From Pseudomonas abyssi (lineage in GTDB: Bacteria > Pseudomonadota > Gammaproteobacteria > Pseudomonadales > Pseudomonadaceae), in assembly GCF_002307495.1 (NCBI RefSeq), contig NZ_NTMR01000016.1, positions 1 to 64,000 on the forward strand: a stretch of 64,000 nucleotides of DNA, read 5' to 3'. Below, piece by piece: positions 58,078-64,000 of the stretch. A model generated the notes under the pieces. It made no database searches and was not told where the DNA came from. It was given only the letters and a program-made list of their open reading frames with translations. Both the position numbers and the translations under genes were made by a program. The number at the start of each line of letters is the position of its first letter. Positions within the stretch are counted from its first letter, which is position 1.

Positions 58078-59307
58078 TCAGCCAAAAAACCAGTAGCAGA
58101 CGCCGATGGCCGTAAGCATGCCGGCCAGGTCGGCCAGCAGCGCGCAACCCAGCGCGTGGCGTACGCGGCTGATACCGATGGCACCGAAGTAGACGGCGAG
58201 CACGTAGAAGGTCGTCTCGGTACTGGCCTGGAAGGTCGCGGCCAGCTGGGCGGGGAAGCTGTCGACGCCGAAGGTGTTCATGGTTTCGATCATCATGGCG
58301 CGTGAGCCGCTGCCCGATAGCGGTTTGATGAAGGCGGTCGGTAGCGCATCGATAAAGCGGGTGTCCCAGCCGAGCCCGTCGGCGATCCAACGGATGCCAT
58401 CGAGCAGGGCGTCGAGCACGCCGCTGGCGCGCAGCACGCCGACGGCGACCAGCATGGCAACCAGAAACGGCAGCAGCGAGATGGTGACTTCAAAACCCTG
58501 CTTGGCGCCTTCAATAAAGCTGTCGTAGACGTTGACCTTGCGCAGGGCTGCGATCAGCAAGAAGGCGATGACGATACCGAACAGGGTGAGGTTGCCGACC
58601 AGTGTGGAAGTGGCCGCCAGCGCCTCGGCCGACAGGCCGGCGAGGGTGGTCAGCAGCAGTCCGAGCGCGGCGGCGCCACCCGCCAGGTAGGCCAGCACAA
58701 CCGGGTCCCAGAGCTTCAGGCGCTGCATCAGCGCAACGCTCAGCAGACCAACCAGACTGGAGGCGCTGGTGGCCAGCAGGATCGGCAGGAACACCTCGGT
58801 CGGGTCGCTGGCACCTTGCTGGGCGCGGTACATGAACACAGTGATCGGTAGCAACGTTAGCGACGAGGTGTTGAGCACCATAAACAGGATCTGCGCGTTG
58901 CTGGCGGTGTCCTTGCTCGGATTCAGGCTTTGCAGCGAATGCATCGCCTTGATGCCGATGGGCGTGGCGGCGTTGTCCAGACCGAGCACGTTGGCAGCAA
59001 AGTTCATGGTGATGTGGCCCAGCGCCGGGTGCCCTGCCGGCACCTCCGGCATCAGCCGGCGAAACAGCGGGGTGAGCAGGCGCGCCAGCTGACTGATCAG
59101 CCCGGCACGCTCGGCAATATTGAGAAACCCCAGCCACAGGGTCATGGTGCCGACCAGTACCAGAATGATATCCACGCTCAGCCGCGCCATATCGAACAGC
59201 GCTGTCACCAGGCGGCTGAACACCTCGGCGTCGCCCAACCCCAGCCACTGCCAGAGCGCGGCAGCAAAGGCACTGATGAAAAAGCCGAGCCAGATCCAGT
59301 TCAGCAT
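58078..59307 (-). CDS. Nucleoside-recognition (Gate) domain membrane protein, SpmA-SpmB-like fusion
   Basis: A 409-residue inner-membrane protein with two halves, each carrying a Gate-type helix set. SpmA-like: ILVLVGTMTLWLGFLNIAERAG (about residues 48-69), MNFAANVLGLDNAATPIGIKAM. SpmB-like from about 240: SFIEGAKQGFEVTISLLPFLVAML, PLSGSGSRAMM, TETTFYVLAVYFGAIGI. In Bacillus the two are separate spore-maturation proteins; in proteobacteria fused ones have unknown substrate. Stop is followed by the heptamer array. Confidence 0.85.
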   Translation of the reverse strand: MLNWIWLGFFISAFAAALWQWLGLGDAEVFSRLVTALFDMARLSVDIILVLVGTMTLWLGFLNIAERAGLISQLARLLTPLFRRLMPEVPAGHPALGHITMNFAANVLGLDNAATPIGIKAMHSLQSLNPSKDTASNAQILFMVLNTSSLTLLPITVFMYRAQQGASDPTEVFLPILLATSASSLVGLLSVALMQRLKLWDPVVLAYLAGGAAALGLLLTTLAGLSAEALAATSTLVGNLTLFGIVIAFLLIAALRKVNVYDSFIEGAKQGFEVTISLLPFLVAMLVAVGVLRASGVLDALLDGIRWIADGLGWDTRFIDALPTAFIKPLSGSGSRAMMIETMNTFGVDSFPAQLAATFQASTETTFYVLAVYFGAIGISRVRHALGCALLADLAGMLTAIGVCYWFFG

Positions 59308-59313
59308 GCCTGA

Positions 59314-60201
59314 TCAGTCCGCCGCGGTGCAGGGTGGCAGCCGTGGACTGAGCTGAGGCTGATCGGGCTGATACCACTGGGGGGCGGGGTCATTGAGCAG
59401 CTCGCTGCCCTGCTGCGGCACCAGTGCAGCGAGCAACGCGGCGGTCTCGCTGTCGGGCAAGCCGTCAAAGCGCGCCGGGCGAAAGCGCATCTGGAAGGCG
59501 GCAATCACGTTGCGCGTGGCCTCATCCAGGCTGCCATGGGCCGGGACGGCGTAGCCCCAACGCTGCAGGCCCTGCTGGAACCAGGTCACCGAGGGAACGC
59601 GCCCCATCAGCCAGTGGCGCATGACCTCGGCGCGCTGCAGGTCAACGCGGGTGGCCAGGCCAGCCGCTTCGAGCTGCGCCCAGGGGAACAGCGGGCCAGG
59701 GTCGACCTTGCGCTGCGGCGCGACATCGCTGTGGCCGAGGATGGCTTCTGGCGGCAGCTGGTGGCGTTGCTGGATGCCCTTGAGCAGGCTGATCAATGCA
59801 TCGATCTGCGGTTGCGCCCAGGGGTGCCACTGACGGCAGGTCGCGGTGTCGGTGTAGCCGGGTTGTACCATTTCGATGCCGATGGTGCTGGCGTTCAGCC
59901 AGGTGCGGCCTTGCCAGCTGCTGTCGCCGGCATGCCAAGCGCGGCGGTTTTCATCCACCAGTTGATAGATCACCGGTTCACCATCACTGATCAGGTAATG
60001 ACTGCTGACGTCGCCCTGGGTCAGGCTGAACAGCGAGCGCGCGAAACCCGACGAGGTGTAGTGCAGCACCACGTACTGCACCCGGCTGTCCTGACTGCGG
60101 GCCTGGTAACGGGTGTCGATGGCGGGGCCGGTGGTGCAGCCTGTCAGCAGGGCTGCGGACAGAGCCAGCAGGGTGCGTAAACGAGGGAATAGCAGACTCA
60201 T
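59314..60201 (-). CDS. N-acetylmuramoyl-L-alanine amidase, lipoprotein (AmiD/AmpDh-like)
   Basis: A 295-residue amidase_2 enzyme with lipobox LTGC (Cys at 22), zinc ligands in VVLHYTSSGFA (His about 47) and LGHSDVAPQRKVDPGPLFPW (His about 158, Asp about 168), and a C-terminal peptidoglycan-binding domain (about 215-270). It would cleave the sugar-peptide bond of cell-wall fragments at the outer membrane, like E. coli AmiD or P. aeruginosa AmpDh2/3. It overlaps the upstream diguanylate cyclase by 4 bp. Confidence 0.9.
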   Translation of the reverse strand: MSLLFPRLRTLLALSAALLTGCTTGPAIDTRYQARSQDSRVQYVVLHYTSSGFARSLFSLTQGDVSSHYLISDGEPVIYQLVDENRRAWHAGDSSWQGRTWLNASTIGIEMVQPGYTDTATCRQWHPWAQPQIDALISLLKGIQQRHQLPPEAILGHSDVAPQRKVDPGPLFPWAQLEAAGLATRVDLQRAEVMRHWLMGRVPSVTWFQQGLQRWGYAVPAHGSLDEATRNVIAAFQMRFRPARFDGLPDSETAALLAALVPQQGSELLNDPAPQWYQPDQPQLSPRLPPCTAAD

Positions 60202-61904
60202 GACGTTGCGGCGTGCACCACTCGGTTGCGGCCCAATTCCTTGGCCTGGTACATCGCCTTGTCGGCGCGATCAAAGGCGCTGTCCAGCGAGTCGTCCCGG
60301 GTGAACTCGGTGAAGCCCAGGGAGATGGTGACCGGCACCGGCTCGCTCTTGAAGTGGAAGGGCGTGCCTTCGATACCGCTACGCAGCTCTTCCAGGGCGA
60401 CGATGCCCTGTTCCGGGCTGACGCCGGGCATCAGGATGACAAATTCCTCGCCACCAAAGCGCCCGATAAAGTCGGTCTTGCGCAGGCGCCGAGACACTTG
60501 CTGGGCGATCAGGCGCAGCACCTTGTCGCCGGCCAGATGGCCAAAGCGATCGTTGATCGATTTGAAGTGGTCTACGTCCAGCACGACCAGCAGCAGGCGG
60601 CCGCCGTAGCGTTGCCAGCGTTCAAACTCTTCGTCCATACGTTGCTGCAGGCCGCTGCGGTTGGCCAGGCCGGTCAGGCTGTCGATCAGCGCCTGCTGGC
60701 GTTGCTCCTCAAGGTGGTGGCGGAAGGTCTGCGCCTCTACCTCCATGGCCTGAATACGCTCGACCATGGTGCTCAGGCGTTCGGCGACTTCGCTGTCGCG
60801 CGCCTCGCGCAGCTCACGGGCCTTGTCGATATTCTCCAGCAGCGAGTTCAGCCGGGCTTCAACGTTGGCCTTGAGTGAACTCAAATCGTCGGCATCGCGC
60901 ACGCTGTCATTGAGCACCTGCACCTGGCCGCGAATGGTCCCGCTGAGTTCGCGCTCGGCGTCCAGCGAGCCGCTGTAGCTGTTCTGGGCTTCTTCCAGGT
61001 TGCCCTGGAACTGGCTCAGGCGCTCATTGAGTTGCAGCAGGTAGCGCTCAAAGTCGGCCTGGCGGCTCTGCTGGGCGCCCAGCACCAAGTCGCACAGGGC
61101 GTCGAGGGCGGCGGTCAGTTCATACCAGTTGAGGCCCTTGCTGACCTGCTCGCGCAGCCGGTCGCGGGCCGCTTGCTGGGTTTCCAGTACCTGCAGTTCG
61201 CTTAGCAGACGCAGCAGAATCGATTCGATATGGGCCGCCAGTTGGGAAAAGTGCTGCTCCTCGCCGCTGATATTGCTGGCGCTGTCGGCGGGCTGCTCTT
61301 GCTCTTGCTCTTGCTCTGGTGGCGGTGAGGCGACGGTGTTGTCCTGGGCCGCCTGCTCGGCGGCGGGGGCTGCTACCTCATCGTCGCTGAGCGGGCCTGC
61401 CTGGAGCTCTGCGCGCTGCTTGCGACGCAACAGGCGGGACCAGAGACCGCTGCTGCTTTGCTCTTCGCTGTGCTGCAGGGCTTGCTGTTGCAGTTGCTGC
61501 AACTCACCCAGCAGCGAGGGCAGTTTGCGTGGGAGTTCGGCAAGCTCACCGAGCTGACGCTCGAGCGCGCGCAGTGCGCGGGCCACCTCGCGCGGGGGCT
61601 CACACTCCTGCAGCTGTTCGATCAGTTTGTGCACTGCCTTGCTGGTGTCGCTGGAGGCTTGCTGACGGTTCTGGTCGGCAGCCAGCACGGCTCGCTCAAG
61701 GTCGGGCAGCAGCTCGCCCAGCAGGTGCGCAGGCGCGTCCGAGCGCAGGGCGCGACGTAGCTCATTCAGCCGTTTGTCCAGCAGCGGGTCGATGCCCGCA
61801 GCCGCGATACTGACGCGCACCAGGCCACGTTTCAGCAGCTCGGTCTGTTCCTCAGACTCGAAATAGCGGGAAGAGCCGTTGGTGTTAGGCTGGGTGTCCG
61901 ACAT
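60198..61904 (-). CDS. GGDEF diguanylate cyclase
   Basis: A 568-residue protein: long helical, Gln/Glu/Leu-rich N-terminus with coiled coils (about residues 40-400) and no membrane helix, then a GGDEF domain (about 405-565). Active-site motif is RFGGEEF; the product-inhibition site RKTD stands five residues before it, so feedback is retained. It would make c-di-GMP from two GTP in the cytoplasm. A hexamer repeat encodes four EQ pairs (about 196-203). The amidase starts inside its last codons. Confidence 0.92.
   Translation of the reverse strand: MSDTQPNTNGSSRYFESEEQTELLKRGLVRVSIAAAGIDPLLDKRLNELRRALRSDAPAHLLGELLPDLERAVLAADQNRQQASSDTSKAVHKLIEQLQECEPPREVARALRALERQLGELAELPRKLPSLLGELQQLQQQALQHSEEQSSSGLWSRLLRRKQRAELQAGPLSDDEVAAPAAEQAAQDNTVASPPPEQEQEQEQPADSASNISGEEQHFSQLAAHIESILLRLLSELQVLETQQAARDRLREQVSKGLNWYELTAALDALCDLVLGAQQSRQADFERYLLQLNERLSQFQGNLEEAQNSYSGSLDAERELSGTIRGQVQVLNDSVRDADDLSSLKANVEARLNSLLENIDKARELREARDSEVAERLSTMVERIQAMEVEAQTFRHHLEEQRQQALIDSLTGLANRSGLQQRMDEEFERWQRYGGRLLLVVLDVDHFKSINDRFGHLAGDKVLRLIAQQVSRRLRKTDFIGRFGGEEFVILMPGVSPEQGIVALEELRSGIEGTPFHFKSEPVPVTISLGFTEFTRDDSLDSAFDRADKAMYQAKELGRNRVVHAATS
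61294..61317. repeat. In-gene hexamer repeat (TGCTCT)x4
   Basis: Four exact copies within the diguanylate cyclase gene; on the coding strand they read as (EQ)4 in the linker. Slippage by one unit would keep frame and change only linker length. Confidence 0.85.
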
Positions 61905-61955
61905 GATGGCTCCGGGGTTGATTCCCAGAGATTATAGGGTATGTGGGGTGGCTGG

Positions 61956-62813
61956 CTAGCTTTGACAGAGGCTGGTTGGCAGTTTGATATGCATGGCGAC
62001 GGGCAGATGGTCGGAGATGGCTTGCGGCAGCACGTCGACCCGATCGATCTCCAGGCTGGGGCTGATGAGGATATGATCCAGCACGCGTGCCGGCCGCCAG
62101 CTCGGGTAGGTGCCCGGCAGGTCTGGTGCCTGCAGGTTGGCGCCCTTGAGCGGCGAGTGTTCCAGCAAGTCCTCGGCGTGGGTATTCATATCGCCCATCA
62201 GCACCACATGACGGTGATCGGCGATGCGCTCGCGCACGTAGGCCAGCTGGTTGGCGCGCCCTTTGGTACTTAGTGCCAGGTGCATCATGACCACCAGCAG
62301 CGATTCCTCGCCCTGGCCGAATTGCGTCAGGATGGCGCCACGGCCCGGCAGGATGCCCGGCAGCTTATGGTCTTCCAGCAGGTCAGGCGCGTAGCGGCTG
62401 AGCAAGCCGTTGGAGTGCTGGGCAAAGCGCCCAAGGTTGCGGTTGAGCTGCTGATACCAGTAGGGGAAGGCCCCTTCGCGGGCCAGGTGCTCCACCTGAT
62501 TGACGAAGCCGGAACGCAGACTGCCGCCATCGACTTCCTGCAGGGCGACCAGATCAAACTCGTTGAGCAACTGCGCTACGCGCCCCAGCTGCTGCTGGCG
62601 TCCGGCGTGGGGCAGCAGATGCTGCCAGCTGCGGGTCAGGTAGTGGTGATAGCGCTGGGTATTGATGCCGACCTGGATATTGAAGCTCAGCAGGCGCAGG
62701 ACATCGGGCAGCGGCTGCCGGTCGTTGGTGCAGTGTTCATTGGTGCGCAGCTCTCCCGGGGCCATGTGACCCCGGGTGGTGCGGCGACCATTGATGTTGC
62801 CGACCGAAAGCAT
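61956..62813 (-). CDS. Endonuclease/exonuclease/phosphatase family protein
   Basis: A 285-residue EEP-fold protein: LRLLSFNIQVG (about residues 39-49), LNEFDLVALQEVDG (about 83-96; metal Glu), GDMNTHAEDL (about 207-216) and C-terminal LDHILISPSLEI...ISDHLPV (catalytic His). The fold serves nucleases and phosphodiesterases alike; the substrate cannot be told. The likely start is 62813, though MAPGE (17 codons in) is possible. It begins 3 bp after the dsbA stop, so they are co-transcribed. Confidence 0.85.
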   Translation of the reverse strand: MLSVGNINGRRTTRGHMAPGELRTNEHCTNDRQPLPDVLRLLSFNIQVGINTQRYHHYLTRSWQHLLPHAGRQQQLGRVAQLLNEFDLVALQEVDGGSLRSGFVNQVEHLAREGAFPYWYQQLNRNLGRFAQHSNGLLSRYAPDLLEDHKLPGILPGRGAILTQFGQGEESLLVVMMHLALSTKGRANQLAYVRERIADHRHVVLMGDMNTHAEDLLEHSPLKGANLQAPDLPGTYPSWRPARVLDHILISPSLEIDRVDVLPQAISDHLPVAMHIKLPTSLCQS

Positions 62814-62816
62814 GGA

Positions 62817-63455
62817 TCAGCCCTGGGTGGCCTGACGTTCCTGCTCGATCAGGTATTCGGCAATTTTCATCATGTTTTCGTAGCTGCCGGCCATCTGGCC
62901 TTCGATACGGTATTTGCCGTTGATGATCAGGCAGGGTACACCGGTTGCGCGGTACGAGCGGGCCAGGCGGGTGGCCTGATCGATGCGGCTCTTCACGCCG
63001 AAGGAGCTCCATGCCTTGCGGAACTCGTCTTCAGTGATGCCGTAGGCTTCAAGGAAGTCGATCATGGCGTCTTCATCTTCCAGGCGGTTGTTCTGCTTGT
63101 GAATCGCGTTGAAGACGGCGTCGTGGGTCTCTTCCAGCTTGCCCAGGCTGTCCAGGGTGTAGAACAGCTGGCCGTGGGTGTTCCAGGCGCCACCGAACAT
63201 GGCCGGTACCGGGCGGAAGACCACGTCGTCGGGGAGGGTCTTGCTCCACTCGGTCACCATCGGGTTCAGCGTGTAGCAATGCGGACAGCCGTACCAGAAC
63301 AGCTCTGCCACCTCGATCTTCTCCGGGTCGGCGGTCGCGGCTGGGGTCGGCAGGACGACGTAATGCACGCCAGCCTGGTAGGGGGCTTCCTGGGCTTGGG
63401 CCAGAGCAAAGCTGCCAAGCAGCCAGATCAGGGCAACGCTGAACAACGCACGCAT
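62817..63455 (-). CDS. dsbA: Thiol:disulfide interchange protein DsbA
   Basis: A 212-residue periplasmic protein: signal peptide (residues 1-21, cleaved near AQAQE), active site FWYGCPHCYTL (CPHC at about 56-59), helical insertion (about 85-160), and cis-Pro segment RATGVPCLIINGKYRI (about 168-183). It introduces disulfides into exported proteins and is recharged by DsbB. The ATG at 63455 has GGAG upstream. It precedes the EEP gene and follows a cytochrome c4 gene, as in Pseudomonas. Confidence 0.93.
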   Translation of the reverse strand: MRALFSVALIWLLGSFALAQAQEAPYQAGVHYVVLPTPAATADPEKIEVAELFWYGCPHCYTLNPMVTEWSKTLPDDVVFRPVPAMFGGAWNTHGQLFYTLDSLGKLEETHDAVFNAIHKQNNRLEDEDAMIDFLEAYGITEDEFRKAWSSFGVKSRIDQATRLARSYRATGVPCLIINGKYRIEGQMAGSYENMMKIAEYLIEQERQATQG

Positions 63456-63547
63456 GTAGAACTCCAAAACGGGGTGATGACGGATGTGAGACCCGACAGT
63501 AGAACAAAGATTCCGTGATTACCAGATACAAACCTTGCGGGCACAAA

Positions 63548-63572
63548 AAAGGGCAGCCGCTGGCTGCCCTTT
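63548..63572 (-). terminator. Terminator after cytochrome c4 gene
   Basis: AAAGGGCAGCC (63548-63558) pairs with GGCTGCCCTTT (63562-63572), loop GCT. On the minus strand it is followed by TTTGTG (weak U-run); on the plus strand by ATTTGTT. It lies 22 bp after the cytochrome stop. Confidence 0.75.
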
Positions 63573-63593
63573 ATTTGTTACAAGCGCTTACGC

Positions 63594-64000
63594 TTAACGC
63601 AGGCCCTGGATATAGGCGGAAACTGCTTCGATATCCTTGTTGCTCAGGCGGCTGGCAACGGTGCGCATGATGGCGGCGTCACCGTCGTTGGTGCGGTTGC
63701 CTTCACGGAAGTCGGTCAGCTGCTTGGCAGTGTAGGTGGCGTGCTGGCCAGCCAGGCGCGGGTAGGACGCCGGCGGGTTACCCTTGCCAGTCGGAGAGTG
63801 GCAGCCAGTGCAGGACGGCAGACCGGTGTCCAGATTGCCGCCACGGAAGATGGCTTCGCCGCGCTCGGCCAGGGCCGGATCAGCAACGCCCAGCGTCATG
63901 CTCTGGGAAGCAAAGTAGGCAGCGATGTCTGCCAGGTCCTGCTCGTTCAGTCCGTCCAGCATGCCGGTCATTTCGACGACGACGCGACGACCTTCCTTGA
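63594..64000 (-). CDS. Cytochrome c4 (5'-truncated by window edge)
   Basis: The visible 135 residues are the C-terminal part of a dihaem cytochrome c: the end of the first domain (MTGMLDGLNEQDLADIAAYFASQ), then a second domain with haem motif CTGCH (about residue 63 of the visible part) and Met ligand region RTVASRLSNKDIEAVSAYIQGL. The frame stays open to the edge (reads KEGRRVVVE before MTGM). About 65-75 residues, including the first haem motif and signal, lie outside. It donates electrons to cytochrome cbb3 oxidase in relatives. Confidence 0.88.
   Translation of the reverse strand, partial: KEGRRVVVEMTGMLDGLNEQDLADIAAYFASQSMTLGVADPALAERGEAIFRGGNLDTGLPSCTGCHSPTGKGNPPASYPRLAGQHATYTAKQLTDFREGNRTNDGDAAIMRTVASRLSNKDIEAVSAYIQGLR

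Overview
This window is chromosomal DNA of high GC content from a gammaproteobacterium close to Pseudomonas. Two blocks have the gene order I know from P. aeruginosa: tctABC-opdH with divergent tctDE, and pauR-dadX-ridA-dadA with divergent lrp and a FAD oxidoreductase. The MexEF-OprN-like set, the DUF1328/DUF2383/BON stress proteins, cytochrome c4 and a DsbA also fit. A marine-type pseudomonad (Halopseudomonas-like) is my guess, not something the sequence proves. I see no rRNA, tRNA, CRISPR array, prophage or intact insertion sequence.

Layout. 0-5 kb: a MerR regulator divergent from two small membrane proteins, the 5-oxoprolinase operon pxpABC, and a DJ-1/PfpI protein. 5-7 kb: PaaI thioesterase, alpha/beta hydrolase and their TetR repressor. 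7.4-15 kb: tripartite tricarboxylate transport locus (abrB-like, tctA, tctB, tctC, opdH) with the divergent TctD/TctE two-component system. 15-25 kb: fatty-acid and efflux genes, each paired with a TetR regulator (AhpD-like protein, thiolase, RND adaptor and pump, HPP protein, SDR). 25-27.4 kb: redox genes (WrbA, glutaredoxin-like, carboxymuconolactone decarboxylase-like) and a MITE-like element. 27.5-34 kb: beta-CASP nuclease, P-type ATPase and a divergent phosphoketolase. 34-38 kb: TetR/PaaI pair and envelope-stress proteins. 38-50 kb: acyl-CoA dehydrogenase, LAL-type LuxR regulator, AraC regulator divergent from mexEF-oprN. 50-55.5 kb: D-alanine and polyamine catabolism. 55.5-64 kb: an unknown membrane-anchored protein, RNase J-like protein, SpmAB-like protein, lipoprotein amidase, diguanylate cyclase, EEP-family protein, DsbA and the 3' part of cytochrome c4.

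The most unusual content is between the genes. A dispersed element of about 220 bp is present in four full copies (4742-4960, 7144-7360, 15098-15319, 22888-23107) and two end fragments (1-30, 37866-37892). Its arms have three different sequences among the copies, yet each copy keeps full pairing, which points to selection on structure. Also present are a 268-bp MITE-like element with 31-bp terminal inverted repeats, two heptamer arrays placed after minus-strand stop codons, REP-like hairpins, and operator pairs that link genes far apart (thiolase at 16.7 kb with SDR at 25.2 kb; two TetR/PaaI modules at 7.0 and 34.8 kb).
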